Assembly: GCF_001815905.1 (NCBI RefSeq)
Contig: NZ_KV823244.1
Coordinates: 140,038 to 204,037, forward strand
Reading direction: 5' to 3'
From: Brevibacterium sp. HMSC07C04
GTDB taxonomy: Bacteria > Actinomycetota > Actinomycetes > Actinomycetales > Brevibacteriaceae
Length of the DNA stretch: 64,000 nt
The notes under the pieces were generated by a model. It did not search any database. It was not told the origin of the DNA and saw only the letters and a list, made by a program, of their open reading frames with translations. Position numbers and translations under genes: made by a program. Of this stretch, positions 12,488 through 22,743 are shown piece after piece; the first letter of the stretch is position 1; every line of letters begins with the position of its first letter.

Positions 12488-13402
12488 GTGAGAATCCTGT
12501 TTGCCGGCACCCCGGAACCCGCTGTTCCCTCCTTGCGCGCGGTGGCCTCGCAGCACAGCGTGGCAGCCGTGCTCACCCGTCCCGATGCACCCCTTGGGCG
12601 CAAACGCGTTCTGACGCCCAGTCCGGTCAAGATCGCCGCACAGGAACTCGGCCTGCCCGTCATTGAGGCCAGCCGCCTGGTCGGCGACGCCGTCACGCAG
12701 ATCGAAGAACTCGAAGTCGATGCCGTGGCAGTCGTCGCCTACGGAGCGCTGGCCGGCCCCCGATCTCTCGCGGCCGCCCGCCTGGGCTGGTACAACCTGC
12801 ACTTTTCGCTGCTGCCCGACTATCGGGGCGCCGCTCCCGTGCAGCGTGCTCTCATCGACGGGCACACCTCTTCCGGTGTCACCGTGTTTCGGCTTGATGA
12901 GGGTATGGACACCGGCGATATTGTCAGTGCCCTCGAACTGCCGCTCGACCACGCTGACGCAGGTGCAGCCCTTGTCGACTACGCGGACAGGGGAGCGGCG
13001 GTTCTGGCTGATGCGCTCACAGCCGTGGAAAACGGCACCGCACAGTTCACCCCTCAGCCGCATGAGGGCACACTCGCACCCAAGATCACCGCCGCTGATG
13101 CCCACCTGGACTTCCGGCGCCCAGCCGAACAGCTCATCGCACGCTCCCGCGGCACCTCGCCGGCTCCGGGACCGTGGAGCACAATCAACGGCAAGAGAGC
13201 CAAACTGGGTCCGCTCCAAGCCGCAGACGGCGCACTCGAACCGGGACGGGTCGCCAGTGCTGACGGCGGCATGCTCATCGGCACCGGCAGCCATCCCGTA
13301 TTCGCCCCGACTGTCCAGCCGTTCGGCAAGCAGCGCATGGCCGCAGCTGACTTCCTGCGCGGCAACCCGGATGTTCGCTTTGACCTGGGAGACGTTGAAT
13401 GA
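12488..13402 (+). CDS. fmt: Methionyl-tRNA formyltransferase
   Basis: Formylates initiator Met-tRNA with 10-formyl-tetrahydrofolate. 304 residues. The catalytic triad of the family is visible as Asn103 and His105 in YNLHFSLLPDYRGAAP and Asp141 in DEGMDTGD. The C-terminal part (about 205-304) is the tRNA-binding OB-fold. Start is GTG at 12488, and the stop overlaps the rsmB ATG. No peptide deformylase gene lies next to it, although def often does in other bacteria. Confidence 0.96.
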   Translation: MRILFAGTPEPAVPSLRAVASQHSVAAVLTRPDAPLGRKRVLTPSPVKIAAQELGLPVIEASRLVGDAVTQIEELEVDAVAVVAYGALAGPRSLAAARLGWYNLHFSLLPDYRGAAPVQRALIDGHTSSGVTVFRLDEGMDTGDIVSALELPLDHADAGAALVDYADRGAAVLADALTAVENGTAQFTPQPHEGTLAPKITAADAHLDFRRPAEQLIARSRGTSPAPGPWSTINGKRAKLGPLQAADGALEPGRVASADGGMLIGTGSHPVFAPTVQPFGKQRMAAADFLRGNPDVRFDLGDVE

Positions 13403-14808
13403 GTCGCCCCGACGCTCGTCGCAGCCGAGGGAGGAACAACCGACAGAAGGCAAATCTCGCCCGCATTCTCGCCTGGGAGGTGCTCGTCGCCGTAGACGAA
13501 GACGACGCCTATGCAAACCTCCTGCTGCCGCGCAAGATTGAGCGCACGCGCCTGCGGGCAGACGACGCCGCCCTGGCTACTGAACTGACCTACGGCACAC
13601 TGCGAGCCCGCGGCCTGTACGACGCGATCATCGCCGAAGCCGCATCCCGAAAAGTCGACAGCCTTGAAGCGCCCGTGGTCAATGCCATGCGGATGGGCGC
13701 ACACCAGCTTTTGGCAATGCGCGTTCCCGACCACGCGGCGGTCGGCGAAACAGTCGCCGTCATCAAACAGTCGCTGCCGAGGGCGGCAGGCATCGTCAAC
13801 GCCGTCCTGCGTCGGATCGGTGAGCGCAGCTATGACGACTGGCTTGCGGCAGTCAGTGCGGGCCTGGCCGAAACACAGGCGAAATCCCTGCGGTACTCTC
13901 ACCCGGCCTGGATTGTCACCGCCCTTGAAGAGGCGCTCACCGCTCACGGGCGCAGCGCATCCGAAATCGATCTGCTGCTGCAATCGCACAACGTTCCCGC
14001 CCCCGTTGTGCTGACCGCGCTGCCCGGCCTTGATCGCAGCGAACTTCCCGGAACGCCGACCGAACTGTCGCCCCTGGGCGCTGTTCTCGACCGCGGCGAC
14101 CCGGGAAACCTCGAAGCGGTGCGCGCCGGGCGCGCCCGCGTGCAAGACGAAGGCTCGCAGCTGACAGCGCTCACACTGCTCGAAGCCACCGCCCCAGACG
14201 GGGAATGGCTGGACATGTGCGCAGGTCCCGGGGGCAAAACCGCTGTGCTGGCGGCAACGGCAGCACAGCGGAACACACCCGTGACAGCGCTCGACGCCTC
14301 CGGGCACCGAGCCGACCTCGTGGTAGACAGCACGCGCGCTTTTGCTGACACGGTCGAAGTCTTCAAAGCCGACGGGCGGGAATTCGCCGAGGCCTACCCC
14401 GGGGACTTCACCCGGGTTCTCGTTGACGTTCCATGCTCCGGTCTGGGTGCGCTGCGGCGCAGGCCGGAAGCGCGGTGGCGGCGCAGCGCCGAAGACGTGC
14501 AGACACTGCGGCCGCTGCAGGACGAACTGCTTCGTGCGGCGTGGCAGGCGTGTGCGCCCGGCGGGGTCATCGCATACTCCACGTGCTCACCCCACCGACA
14601 CGAAACCCTTGACGTGGTCCGCGCCTTCGCCGAAAACACTCCCGAGGCCCAGATTCTCAACACACCCGACCGCCTGGCCCAGGTGACGCGACAGCCTGCC
14701 GAAAGCTTCGCATCGTCCGCCGTGGGCGACGGCACAGCAGCCCAGCTGTGGCCTCACGTGCACGAAACCGACGGCATGTTCGTCTGCCTCATCCGCCGTC
14801 CAGCCTGA
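13399..14808 (+). CDS. rsmB: 16S rRNA m5C967 methyltransferase, RsmB/Sun family
   Basis: SAM-dependent cytosine-5 RNA methyltransferase, 469 residues. The N-terminal NusB-like RNA-binding domain (about 15-150) is followed by the Rossmann catalytic domain. The SAM site is [10 protein letters not shown] near residue 272, and the two cysteines of the m5C mechanism appear in DVPCSGLG and [11 protein letters not shown] highly basic N-terminus ([16 protein letters not shown]) is common in actinobacterial members. It overlaps fmt by ATGA, so the two translation-related genes are coupled. Substrate C967 is inferred from the family. Confidence 0.94.
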   Translation: MSRPDARRSRGRNNRQKANLARILAWEVLVAVDEDDAYANLLLPRKIERTRLRADDAALATELTYGTLRARGLYDAIIAEAASRKVDSLEAPVVNAMRMGAHQLLAMRVPDHAAVGETVAVIKQSLPRAAGIVNAVLRRIGERSYDDWLAAVSAGLAETQAKSLRYSHPAWIVTALEEALTAHGRSASEIDLLLQSHNVPAPVVLTALPGLDRSELPGTPTELSPLGAVLDRGDPGNLEAVRAGRARVQDEGSQLTALTLLEATAPDGEWLDMCAGPGGKTAVLAATAAQRNTPVTALDASGHRADLVVDSTRAFADTVEVFKADGREFAEAYPGDFTRVLVDVPCSGLGALRRRPEARWRRSAEDVQTLRPLQDELLRAAWQACAPGGVIAYSTCSPHRHETLDVVRAFAENTPEAQILNTPDRLAQVTRQPAESFASSAVGDGTAAQLWPHVHETDGMFVCLIRRPA

Positions 14809-14818
14809 GAGGACACCC

Positions 14819-15481
14819 GTGCCGATTTCCATCAACCCCAGCATCCTGTCCTGTGACTTCGCCCAGTTCGATCGCGAACTGGCCCGAATCGCCGATGCCG
14901 ACATGGCGCACGTCGACGTCATGGACAACCACTTCGTGCCCAACCTCACCTTCGGTCCGCCCGTTGTAGAGCGGATCCAGGCCGTTTCGCCCATCCCGTT
15001 GGACATGCACCTCATGATCGCCGATGCCGACAGGCACGCCCCGGTCTACGCCGAAATGGGCTGTGAGTCAGTGACCTTCCACCTGGAAGCATCGGCTGCT
15101 CCGGTGCGCACCGCCCGCGAACTTCGACGTTTGGGCGCGAAGGCATCCGTCGCAGTCAAACCGGCCACCCCGGTCGAACCGCTCATCGACCTGCTCGGAG
15201 AGTTCGATCAGGTGCTCATCATGACCGTTGAGCCGGGCTTCGGCGGACAGAAGTTTCTCGACGTGTGCCTGCCGAAGATCCAGCGGATCCGCGATGCGAT
15301 CTCGGCGGCCAATCTCGAACTGACAGTTCAGGTCGACGGGGGAATCTCGGAGCAGACCATAGGCCGTGCCGCAGAGGCCGGGGCGGATGTCTTCGTGGCC
15401 GGCTCAGCCGTATACGGTGCCGACAGCCCGGCCGCGCAGATTGCGTGTCTGCGCGAACTTGCGGGAGAGCACGCTTGCTGA
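14819..15481 (+). CDS. rpe: Ribulose-phosphate 3-epimerase
   Basis: Interconverts ribulose 5-phosphate and xylulose 5-phosphate in the pentose phosphate pathway. 220-residue TIM barrel with all family landmarks: [30 protein letters not shown] and VQVDGGI. Start is GTG at 14819, which gives the usual N-terminus [14 protein letters not shown]. It is coupled to pnuC by a 7-base overlap. The non-oxidative partners tal and tkt lie at 59777-62946. Confidence 0.97.
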   Translation: MPISINPSILSCDFAQFDRELARIADADMAHVDVMDNHFVPNLTFGPPVVERIQAVSPIPLDMHLMIADADRHAPVYAEMGCESVTFHLEASAAPVRTARELRRLGAKASVAVKPATPVEPLIDLLGEFDQVLIMTVEPGFGGQKFLDVCLPKIQRIRDAISAANLELTVQVDGGISEQTIGRAAEAGADVFVAGSAVYGADSPAAQIACLRELAGEHAC

Positions 15482-16146
15482 CAGACCTCTTCGGAATCCT
15501 CAACACGCCCGCCTTCTGGCTGGCGGGCAAGGCCGTCCCGTGGTCAGACCTCATCGGCAATGTCTTCGCCCTGCTGACGGTGGGCCTTGCGCTCAAACGC
15601 AGCGTGTGGTCCTGGCCGGTGCAGATTCTGGGTTCCCTGCTTCTGCTCAGCGCGTCCCTGTCAGCGCACCTGGGAGGCAACGCCAGCCGCCAGGTGGTCA
15701 TCATCGCCGCAGCCGTGTGGGGGTGGAGCACGTGGCAGAAGTCGAAGAGCGAAACCGGCTCGATTGAGGTTCGCTGGGCAACGTGGAAAGAGCGCGCTGT
15801 TTTCCTTGCCGCGCTCATTGTGGGCACCGCTGTTTTCGGCACCGTGCTGAAACTGGGGGACTGGTCCTGGAACCCCTATCCGGACGCGTACATCTTCATC
15901 GGCTCGCTCGCTGCGATGTACGCGCAGGGCAGGGCGATCGTCGAATTCTGGTTCGTGTGGTTGGCTGTCGACCTCGTGGGAATCCCGCTGGCCGTTATGG
16001 GCGGACTGCTCTTTTCCGGGATCGTCTACTTCATCTTCCTCATCATGGTGCTCATGGGCATGCGCGACTGGGCCAAGCGGTCAAGGCAGACAATATCGTC
16101 GCCGTCATCGGCCGCTGCCACAATCCACGGTGACGAGGCCGTCTGA
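15475..16146 (+). CDS. pnuC: PnuC-type nicotinamide riboside transporter
   Basis: 223-residue polytopic membrane protein with about seven hydrophobic helices and no signal peptide. The pattern [14 protein letters not shown] and the later [20 protein letters not shown] fits the PnuC family, which carries nicotinamide riboside or a related vitamin by facilitated diffusion. I choose TTG at 15475 because GGGAG (15463-15467) lies 7 bases upstream; it overlaps the rpe stop by 7 bases. Longer frames inside rpe are shadows. No nadR kinase or riboswitch is seen nearby, so the exact vitamin is open. Confidence 0.86.
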   Translation: MLTDLFGILNTPAFWLAGKAVPWSDLIGNVFALLTVGLALKRSVWSWPVQILGSLLLLSASLSAHLGGNASRQVVIIAAAVWGWSTWQKSKSETGSIEVRWATWKERAVFLAALIVGTAVFGTVLKLGDWSWNPYPDAYIFIGSLAAMYAQGRAIVEFWFVWLAVDLVGIPLAVMGGLLFSGIVYFIFLIMVLMGMRDWAKRSRQTISSPSSAAATIHGDEAV

Positions 16147-16222
16147 GCCGAGGGCACCTCGGGTGTGAGCAGCTGTGATTCTCGCACAGCGAGCCGCGGC
16201 ACATACGGCACGAGGCGTGTAC

Positions 16223-16228
16223 TAATCT
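16223..16228 (+). promoter_or_regulatory. Candidate -10 box of a leaderless hisE transcript
   Basis: TAATCT lies 6 bases before the GTG start of hisE. The 88-base gap after pnuC has no Shine-Dalgarno sequence close to that GTG, so a transcript starting at the codon itself is likely. Confidence 0.5.
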
Positions 16229-16234
16229 GACAGC

Positions 16235-16498
16235 GTGAAGACCTTTGACGAGCTTTTTGCCGAATTGAAGAACAAGGCGCAGACCCGCCCGGAAGGGTCC
16301 TCGACCGTGGCCGAACTCGACGCCGGAGTGCACCAGATCGGAAAGAAGGTCGTCGAAGAGGCCGCCGAGGTGTGGATGGCCGCCGAATACCAGTCCGACA
16401 GCGAACTGGCCGAAGAGATCTCCCAGGCGATCTACCACCTGCAGGTCATGATGCTCGCACGCGGACTGACCCCCGAAGACATCTACCGGTACCTGTAA
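16235..16498 (+). CDS. hisE: Phosphoribosyl-ATP pyrophosphatase
   Basis: 87-residue all-alpha NTP-pyrophosphohydrolase (MazG-like fold) that turns phosphoribosyl-ATP into phosphoribosyl-AMP, step two of histidine synthesis. The metal-binding helices show [14 protein letters not shown] and the later [14 protein letters not shown] start at 16235, stop TAA, with hisG 10 bases behind; the pair hisE-hisG is standard in actinobacteria, where hisI is a separate gene as here. Confidence 0.95.
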   Translation: MKTFDELFAELKNKAQTRPEGSSTVAELDAGVHQIGKKVVEEAAEVWMAAEYQSDSELAEEISQAIYHLQVMMLARGLTPEDIYRYL

Positions 16499-16508
16499 GG
16501 AAGGCCCC

Positions 16509-17378
16509 GTGCTCAGAGTCGCAGTCCCGAACAAGGGATCCCTGTCAGAAAAAGCCACGGAAATGCTCCGCGCCGCAGGCTATTCGCTGCGGTCGAACGC
16601 GAAGACGCTGGCCCACACTGACAACGTCAACGAAATCGAGTTCTTCTACCTGCGTCCGCGCGACATCGCGGTGTACATCGGGCGAGGAATCCTTGACATC
16701 GGCATCACCGGCCGTGATCTCCTGCTCGAATCCGGTGCGGAAGCCAAAGAGATCATGTCGCTTGGCTTCGGCGCCTCGCGATTCCACTACGCCGGCCCGG
16801 CCGGTGCTTTTGCCAACACGCGCGAACTGGACGGCAAGAGCATTGCGACCTCGTACCCGGAACTCGTTGAGCAGGACCTCGCCCAGCGGGGCATGAGCGC
16901 CTCGATCGTGCCGCTGGACGGTGCTGTCGAAGTGTCGATCCAACTGGGTGTTGCCGACGCGATCGCAGATGTTGTCGAAACCGGCACCACCCTGCGGGCT
17001 GCGGGACTGGAGACAATAGGGGAGCCGATTCTGCGCTCCGAGGGAGTGCTCATAGGTCGGGACGGACCGCCGCGCGAAGCAGAAGACCCCGAGCAGATCG
17101 AACTCAGAACCGATATTCTGCTGCGCCGCCTGGAAAGCGTCATCGTCGCCCGCGACTACGTGCTCATCGACTACGACGTCGCCGAAGAAAACCTCGAAGC
17201 GGCCATCAGCATCACCCCGGGCTTCGAAAGCCCAACCGTTTCGACCCTGCACGACCGCGGCTGGTTCGCCGTGCGGGCCATGGTGCCCTCGGCTGAACAG
17301 CACACTCTCATGGACAAGCTCTACAGCGTTGGCGCGCGGGCGATCCTCGTCAGCCGCATCGACGCCTGTCGTATCTGA
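16509..17378 (+). CDS. hisG: ATP phosphoribosyltransferase, long form
   Basis: First committed enzyme of histidine synthesis, joining ATP and PRPP. At 289 residues it is the long HisG type with a C-terminal ACT-like regulatory domain (about 215-289), so direct feedback by histidine is expected and no HisZ is needed. Landmarks are RVAVPNKGSLSEKA at the N-terminus, GILDIGITGRDLL, and the PRPP loop ADAIADVVETGTTL. GTG start follows AAGGAAGG. A 51-base gap separates it from the CoA-transferase gene. Confidence 0.96.
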   Translation: MLRVAVPNKGSLSEKATEMLRAAGYSLRSNAKTLAHTDNVNEIEFFYLRPRDIAVYIGRGILDIGITGRDLLLESGAEAKEIMSLGFGASRFHYAGPAGAFANTRELDGKSIATSYPELVEQDLAQRGMSASIVPLDGAVEVSIQLGVADAIADVVETGTTLRAAGLETIGEPILRSEGVLIGRDGPPREAEDPEQIELRTDILLRRLESVIVARDYVLIDYDVAEENLEAAISITPGFESPTVSTLHDRGWFAVRAMVPSAEQHTLMDKLYSVGARAILVSRIDACRI

Positions 17379-17429
17379 TATCGGCCGTCAGCACCGACGC
17401 CGACGGCTGCCACACCAGGAAGGACTGAC

Positions 17430-18623
17430 ATGTCGCAAGGACCACTCAACGGCTACACCGTCGTAGACCTATCCCGCGCTTTGGCCGGCCCTCACGCAGG
17501 CCAGATCTTCGGTGACCTCGGCGCGCGGGTCATCAAAGTGGAAAACCCCGCCAGCGGTGATGACACCCGCAGCTGGGGACCGCAGTACGTGGGTCCCGAA
17601 GACCAAAAGCAGGCCACGTACTTCCTGGCGTGCAACCGGAATAAGGAATCCATCGCGTTGGATCTCAAAAGCGAGGACGGCCAGCACGTCCTCGAAGAGC
17701 TGATCAAGCGCGCAGACGTTCTCATCGAGAACTTCCGCACCGGGGTTATGGATCGTCTGGGCTTCTCCACGCAGCGCTGTCTGGAGCTCAACCCACGCCT
17801 TGTGATCCTGTCCATCACCGGTTTCGGCCACGACGGTCCCGAAGGCGGCCGTGCCGGCTATGACCAGATCGCCCAGGGCGAGGCGGGGCTCATGTCGGTC
17901 ACGGGTTCGGGCCCGGACGACTTCCAGCGGGTCGGCGTGCCGATCGGCGACCTCCTGGGCGGCATCAACGGAACCCTCGGAGTCCTGGCGGCTCTGCTTG
18001 AGCGCGAAAGGACCGGCAGGGGCAAGATCGTGCGCACCTCGCTCATTGCGGGAATTGTCGGCGTGCACGCCTTCCAGGCCACTTCGCAGCTCGTCGGCGG
18101 TGTGACACCCAAACCCAACGGCAACCACCACCCGGCGCTGTCGCCCTACGGCCTCTTCCGCTGCAAGGGCGGCGAGGGAGGTGCGGTCCAGATGTCGGTG
18201 GGCAACCAGTCGCTGTGGCAGAAGTTCTGCAGCGCCTTCGGCCTTGACCCCGAAGCTGAGGGCATGGCCGACAACGACGCGCGCGTGAAGAATCGCGAAG
18301 CCGTGACAGCTGCCGTTGAAGGCGCTTTTGCGGACCTCGATTCCGCAGAAGCCCTCGCGAAGCTCAGCGAGGCGGGAATTCCCGCCGGTGTCGTCCGCAC
18401 GATTGACGAAGTCTACAGCTGGGATCAGGCGCTCTCACAGGGCCTGAAGATCACCGTCGACCACCCGGTTGTCGGCGACATGGACCTGGCAGGGCCGGTG
18501 CTGCGCTTCTTCGACGGAGGCGAAGCCGGCGAAGTCGAAACGACGTTCGCCGACCACAAAGCACCTCCTGTCCTCAACGCCGACTCCGAGGCCATCCGCG
18601 CCTGGTTGGACGGTGAATCATGA
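17430..18623 (+). CDS. CaiB/BaiF family (class III) CoA-transferase
   Basis: 397-residue class III CoA-transferase, a family that moves CoA between carboxylic acids such as formate/oxalate, carnitine or 2-methylacyl substrates. Visible features are VVDLSRALAGPHAGQIFGDLGA at the N-terminus, NRNKESIALDL, and GYDQIAQGEAGLMSVTG, whose Asp145 is the likely catalytic nucleophile. A good AGGAAGGA site precedes the ATG. Its stop overlaps the start of the carboxyltransferase (ATGA), so the two are coupled, and both sit between hisG and hisF. The substrate cannot be read from the sequence; a role in acyl-CoA or dicarboxylate metabolism is only suggested by the neighbour. Confidence 0.9.
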   Translation: MSQGPLNGYTVVDLSRALAGPHAGQIFGDLGARVIKVENPASGDDTRSWGPQYVGPEDQKQATYFLACNRNKESIALDLKSEDGQHVLEELIKRADVLIENFRTGVMDRLGFSTQRCLELNPRLVILSITGFGHDGPEGGRAGYDQIAQGEAGLMSVTGSGPDDFQRVGVPIGDLLGGINGTLGVLAALLERERTGRGKIVRTSLIAGIVGVHAFQATSQLVGGVTPKPNGNHHPALSPYGLFRCKGGEGGAVQMSVGNQSLWQKFCSAFGLDPEAEGMADNDARVKNREAVTAAVEGAFADLDSAEALAKLSEAGIPAGVVRTIDEVYSWDQALSQGLKITVDHPVVGDMDLAGPVLRFFDGGEAGEVETTFADHKAPPVLNADSEAIRAWLDGES

Positions 18624-20125
18624 CCAAGCGCTACTCCGCTCGCGAACTCATTGAACTCGTCGTCGATGAGGGAACATTCGAATCCTGGGACACCGAACCG
18701 ATCACACCGGCGGCCGGGATCTCCGAAGAATACGCGGCTGAACTTGCCGCAGCCTCCGAAAAATCCGGGGCTGACGAAGCGATCCTCACCGGCGAAGGCC
18801 GTGTGCGCGGTCGTCGCGTGGCCATTGTGGCCAGCGAGTTCCGCTTTCTTGCCGGTTCAATCGGCATTGCCGCAGCTGAGCGCCTGACTGCCGCCGTCGA
18901 GCGGGCGACAGCCGAGGGCCTGCCGCTGTTGGCTGGGCCCGCTTCCGGCGGTACGCGCATGCAGGAGGGTACGGTCGCCTTCCTGTCGATGGTGAAGATC
19001 ACCGCCGCAGTCAACGATCACCGCAAAGCCGGTCTGCCGATCCTCGTGTACCTGCGCCACCCCACCACGGGCGGAGTGTTCGCATCGTGGGGTTCACTCG
19101 GCCACTTCTCAGTCGCCGAACCGGGCGCGCTCGTGGGCTTTCTCGGCCCGCGCGTGTACGAAGAGCTCTACGGTGAGCCCTTCCCAACCAACGTGCAGAC
19201 CGGCGACAACCTCCACCGGCGCGGCCTGGTGGATGCCGTCATGGGGCCTGAGCGGCTGGCAGAAACCGCAGCGAAAGCCCTCGACGTCCTCATGGGCGCA
19301 CTCGAGGTTCCGGCCCCGGTGGACAATCCCGACACCTCGCCCGACCCGATGCCCAGCGGCACCAACGCGTGGGACATCATCACCGCCTCGCGCGATGACA
19401 ACCGTCCCGGAGTACGCGAACTGCTGCGCTACGGGGCGCGCAATGTGCTGCCGCTGAACGGAACCGGTCAGGGTGAGAAGGACCGCGGCATGATTCTTGC
19501 GCTGGCCACGTTCGGTTCGGCCCCCTGCATTGTGCTGGGACAGGACCGCCGCGGACAGCGCAAATACGAGCCCATGGGCCCGGCGGCCCTGCGGGAGGCT
19601 CGCCGCGGTATGCGCCTGGCTGATGAACTGCACATTCCGCTGGTCACCGTCATCGACACCCCGGGTGCGGCTCTGTCCAAGGATGCTGAAGAAGGCGGCC
19701 TCGCCGGTGAAATCGCCCGGTCTCTGTCCGATCTCATTGCCCTGAAAGCACCGACGGTGTCGGTCATCCTCGGTGAGGGATCCGGCGGCGGAGCCTTGGC
19801 TCTCATCCCCGCCGATCGCGTGCTCAGCGCAGAAAACGGCTGGCTGTCTCCGCTGCCGCCAGAAGGCGCTTCGGCAATCGTGCACCGGACAAAGGACTAC
19901 GCCGCTGACATGGCACAGGCCCAGCAGGTGCACTGCGAAAAGCTCGTTGAACACGGAATCGTCGACAGAGTCATCGCCGAGAAGCCCAACGCCGCTGCCG
20001 AACCGCGTGAATTCTCCGAGCGCGTGGCTCAGACGCTGGAATACGAAATCATCAACCTCATGCGCGTCCATCCTTCGCGCCGCCGCTACCAGCGGATCGA
20101 CCGCTACCGAAAGCTGGGTGTGTAA
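18620..20125 (+). CDS. Acyl-CoA carboxyltransferase, AccD and AccA parts fused
   Basis: 501-residue protein with two crotonase-type carboxyltransferase halves: the first (about 40-240) has [12 protein letters not shown] and [12 protein letters not shown], the second (about 255-490) has [17 protein letters not shown] and [17 protein letters not shown]. This layout matches AccD3-like proteins of actinobacteria, annotated as acetyl-CoA carboxylase carboxyltransferase. I see no zinc-ribbon cysteines at the N-terminus, unlike bacterial AccD. No biotin carboxylase or biotin carrier gene is in the window, so partners must be elsewhere. Coupled upstream to the CoA-transferase and downstream to hisF through TAATG. 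Acceptor CoA ester unknown; acetyl-CoA is the default guess. Confidence 0.88.
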   Translation: MTKRYSARELIELVVDEGTFESWDTEPITPAAGISEEYAAELAAASEKSGADEAILTGEGRVRGRRVAIVASEFRFLAGSIGIAAAERLTAAVERATAEGLPLLAGPASGGTRMQEGTVAFLSMVKITAAVNDHRKAGLPILVYLRHPTTGGVFASWGSLGHFSVAEPGALVGFLGPRVYEELYGEPFPTNVQTGDNLHRRGLVDAVMGPERLAETAAKALDVLMGALEVPAPVDNPDTSPDPMPSGTNAWDIITASRDDNRPGVRELLRYGARNVLPLNGTGQGEKDRGMILALATFGSAPCIVLGQDRRGQRKYEPMGPAALREARRGMRLADELHIPLVTVIDTPGAALSKDAEEGGLAGEIARSLSDLIALKAPTVSVILGEGSGGGALALIPADRVLSAENGWLSPLPPEGASAIVHRTKDYAADMAQAQQVHCEKLVEHGIVDRVIAEKPNAAAEPREFSERVAQTLEYEIINLMRVHPSRRRYQRIDRYRKLGV

Positions 20126-20880
20126 TGCCTGCCGTGCGCATCATTCCGTGCCTTGACGTTGACGGCGGGCGTGTCGTCAAGGGTGTGAACTTCAAGGGTC
20201 TGCAGGACGTGGGCGACCCGGTTGAACTCGCTGCCCGCTACGGCGACGGCGGAGCAGACGAACTGACGTTCCTCGACATCGGAGCTTCCAGTTCGAACCG
20301 CGAAACCCTGTACGACGCGGTCAAGAAGACCGCTGAACAGGTTTTCATTCCGCTGACCGTCGGCGGGGGAGTCCGCACCGCCGAAGACGTCGATCGGCTG
20401 CTGCGCTGTGGAGCTGACAAAGCGTCGATCAACACCGCCGCCATCGCCCGGCCCGAGGTGATCGGCGAGATCGTCGACCGCTTCGGTTCGCAGGTTCTCG
20501 TGTTGTCTGCCGATGTGCGCCGCGGCGAAACCGCCTCTGGCTATGAGGTCACAACCCACGGCGGCAAGAAGGGAACGGGCCTGGACGCGCTTGAGTGGGT
20601 ACGCGAAGCCCAGGAGCGCGGCGTGGGCGAAGTCCTGCTGAACTCCATGGACGCCGACGGCACCAAGGAGGGCTTCGATCTCGAACTCATTCGCCACGTG
20701 CGCCCGCATATCACGGTTCCGCTCATCGCATCCGGTGGTGCAGGCAAGCTCGAGCACTTCGCACCCGCCGTGCGAGCCGGAGCAGATGCGGTTTTGGCCG
20801 CCTCGGTCTTCCACTACGGAACATTCACAATTGCCGATGTGAAAGACGCTCTGCGCACAGAGGGCATCGAAGTTCGATGA
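20125..20880 (+). CDS. hisF: Imidazole glycerol phosphate synthase cyclase subunit
   Basis: 251-residue TIM barrel that, with HisH, forms imidazole glycerol phosphate and AICAR. The catalytic aspartates are seen in [14 protein letters not shown] (residue 11 region) and in the [13 protein letters not shown] strand. Phosphate-binding motifs VGGGVRT and ASGGAGK are intact. The ATG lies in TAATG with the preceding stop and the 3' end overlaps hisI by ATGA. hisH and hisA are not in the window. Confidence 0.97.
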   Translation: MPAVRIIPCLDVDGGRVVKGVNFKGLQDVGDPVELAARYGDGGADELTFLDIGASSSNRETLYDAVKKTAEQVFIPLTVGGGVRTAEDVDRLLRCGADKASINTAAIARPEVIGEIVDRFGSQVLVLSADVRRGETASGYEVTTHGGKKGTGLDALEWVREAQERGVGEVLLNSMDADGTKEGFDLELIRHVRPHITVPLIASGGAGKLEHFAPAVRAGADAVLAASVFHYGTFTIADVKDALRTEGIEVR

Positions 20881-21224
20881 CCGACGTTTGGGGACCCGAC
20901 GACCTGCGCTATGGCGCCGATGGTCTTCTGCCTGCCGTCGTTCAGGAGTACGACACTCGCGAAGTGCTCATGCTCGCCTGGGTCGATGCCGAGGCGGTGC
21001 GCCGCACACTGGCCACGGGAAGAGCCACGTACTGGTCGCGTTCCCGCGCGGAGTACTGGGTGAAGGGCGAAACCTCTGGCCACGCACAGCAGGTCGTACG
21101 AGTCAGCCACGACTGTGACGGTGACACGGTTCTGTACGAAGTGCGCCAGACGGGGGCTGCCTGCCACACGAACACGCCGTCGTGCTTTTCTGACAGGAGG
21201 ATGGATGATCACGCCGCTCAGTGA
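20877..21224 (+). CDS. hisI: Phosphoribosyl-AMP cyclohydrolase
   Basis: 115-residue zinc enzyme opening the adenine ring in step three of histidine synthesis. The family motif [18 protein letters not shown] is present, with the zinc cysteines in the DCDGD segment and in [14 protein letters not shown]. The start ATG overlaps the hisF stop. The 3' end overlaps the trpE start by 20 bases, which links the histidine and tryptophan genes in one transcript. Confidence 0.95.
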   Translation: MTDVWGPDDLRYGADGLLPAVVQEYDTREVLMLAWVDAEAVRRTLATGRATYWSRSRAEYWVKGETSGHAQQVVRVSHDCDGDTVLYEVRQTGAACHTNTPSCFSDRRMDDHAAQ

Positions 21225-22743
21225 ATTCCGCGAACTCGGCAAACATCACCGGGTCGTTCCCGTCACCGCGAAAGTTCTCGGCGACGGGGAAACCCCGATG
21301 TCGATCTACCGGGCTGTTGCCCACGGCCGCCCGGGCGCGTTCCTGCTGGAATCAGCTTCGCAGGGATCCTGGCAGCGCTACTCCTTTGTGGGACGCAGCC
21401 CCCTGTCGACGCTGACCGCACAGCGCGGCGGCGAACTGACCTGGCACGGCACGGTCCCCGCGGGTGCACCGACAGGCGGCGATCCGCTGGAGGGCATTTC
21501 GCACGTGCTCAGTCTGCTCAAGAGCCCGCCCCCGGTTGATCTGCCTCCGATGACATCGTCGCTTGTGGGCTACATCGGCTGGGACGCGGTCCGTCGCTTT
21601 GAAAAGCTCGCCGATGGTCCGCACGCCGTCTCGAACATCCCCGAGATCCACCTGTCGATCCCCGGTGACGTCGTGGTGTTCGACCACTACACCGCAGAAA
21701 TCACTCTCGTGGCCAACGTGCTCAACGCCGACGGATCCCCTGAGCGGATCGAGCAGGCCTACGAGAACGGGCGCAGCAGGATCGACGCCATGCTGCACGA
21801 TCTCAACTCCCCGCGCACACCGGTCATTTCAACACTCGACTGGCCGGAGCCGACAGTGCGATCGCACACGGAGCACGAAGACTTCCTCACCACCGTCGAA
21901 GCCGCAAAAGAGCACATCCGCCGCGGCGACGTGTTCCAAGTTGTGCCCGGACAGCGCTTCGAAAGCGACACCTCGGCATCGGCGCTCGACATCTACCGCG
22001 TGCTGCGGCGAACCAACCCCAGCTCGTACATGTACCTGCTCGACATCGAAAACTCCGAGGGCGAGCCGTTCAGCGTCATAGGCTCGTCACCCGAGGCGCT
22101 CGTGACCGTGAAGGACCGAGAAGTCCTCACACATCCGATTGCAGGTTCGCGCCCCCGGGGCAAGACCGAAGCCGAAGACCGGCGGCTGGCCGAAGAGCTC
22201 ATCGGCGATGCGAAAGAGCGCTCCGAACACGTCATGCTGGTAGATCTGGCGCGCAACGACCTTGCAAAAGTGTGTCGGCCGGGAACTGTGGACGTCGCAG
22301 AGTTCATGGAAATCGCACGCTACAGCCACATCATGCACATCGAATCGACCGTGACCGGCACACTGCGCGACGGCGTCGACTGCATGGACGTCATCCGCGC
22401 GGCATTTCCAGCGGGCACGCTTTCGGGTGCGCCGAAGCCCCGGGCGCTGCAGCTGATCGACGAACTCGAACCGGTCGGACGCGGACTGTACGGCGGTGTT
22501 GTCGGCTACTTGTCGTTCGCCGGGGACCTCGACATGGCAATCGCCATTCGCACAGGAGTCCTCAAGGACGGCGTCATTGCCGTCTACGCTGGGGCCGGTG
22601 TGGTTGCTGACTCTGCACCGGAAGCCGAGTATCAGGAAACGCGCTCCAAGGCCGCATCCGTGCTCAATTCGGCCGCTGCCGCGCAGACGCTGCGGGCAGC
22701 AGGCTCAGCGGAATACCTCGAAGGACGCGAGGAGCGCGCATGA
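21205..22743 (+). CDS. trpE: Anthranilate synthase component I
   Basis: Converts chorismate to anthranilate with ammonia from TrpG. 512 residues. The N-terminal element LLESA with the following WQRYSF is the tryptophan feedback site in this family. The chorismate-binding domain shows [42 protein letters not shown] and [10 protein letters not shown] choose ATG at 21205 with AGGAGG at 21195-21200; it lies inside the end of hisI. A longer frame upstream only reads hisI in another phase. trpG and trpD are not in the window. Confidence 0.96.
   Translation: MITPLSEFRELGKHHRVVPVTAKVLGDGETPMSIYRAVAHGRPGAFLLESASQGSWQRYSFVGRSPLSTLTAQRGGELTWHGTVPAGAPTGGDPLEGISHVLSLLKSPPPVDLPPMTSSLVGYIGWDAVRRFEKLADGPHAVSNIPEIHLSIPGDVVVFDHYTAEITLVANVLNADGSPERIEQAYENGRSRIDAMLHDLNSPRTPVISTLDWPEPTVRSHTEHEDFLTTVEAAKEHIRRGDVFQVVPGQRFESDTSASALDIYRVLRRTNPSSYMYLLDIENSEGEPFSVIGSSPEALVTVKDREVLTHPIAGSRPRGKTEAEDRRLAEELIGDAKERSEHVMLVDLARNDLAKVCRPGTVDVAEFMEIARYSHIMHIESTVTGTLRDGVDCMDVIRAAFPAGTLSGAPKPRALQLIDELEPVGRGLYGGVVGYLSFAGDLDMAIAIRTGVLKDGVIAVYAGAGVVADSAPEAEYQETRSKAASVLNSAAAAQTLRAAGSAEYLEGREERA

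Noticed and set aside
16147-16234. Short hairpin CCGAGG/CCTCGG after pnuC as a terminator
   Set aside because: Only six base pairs and no T-run; too weak to call.
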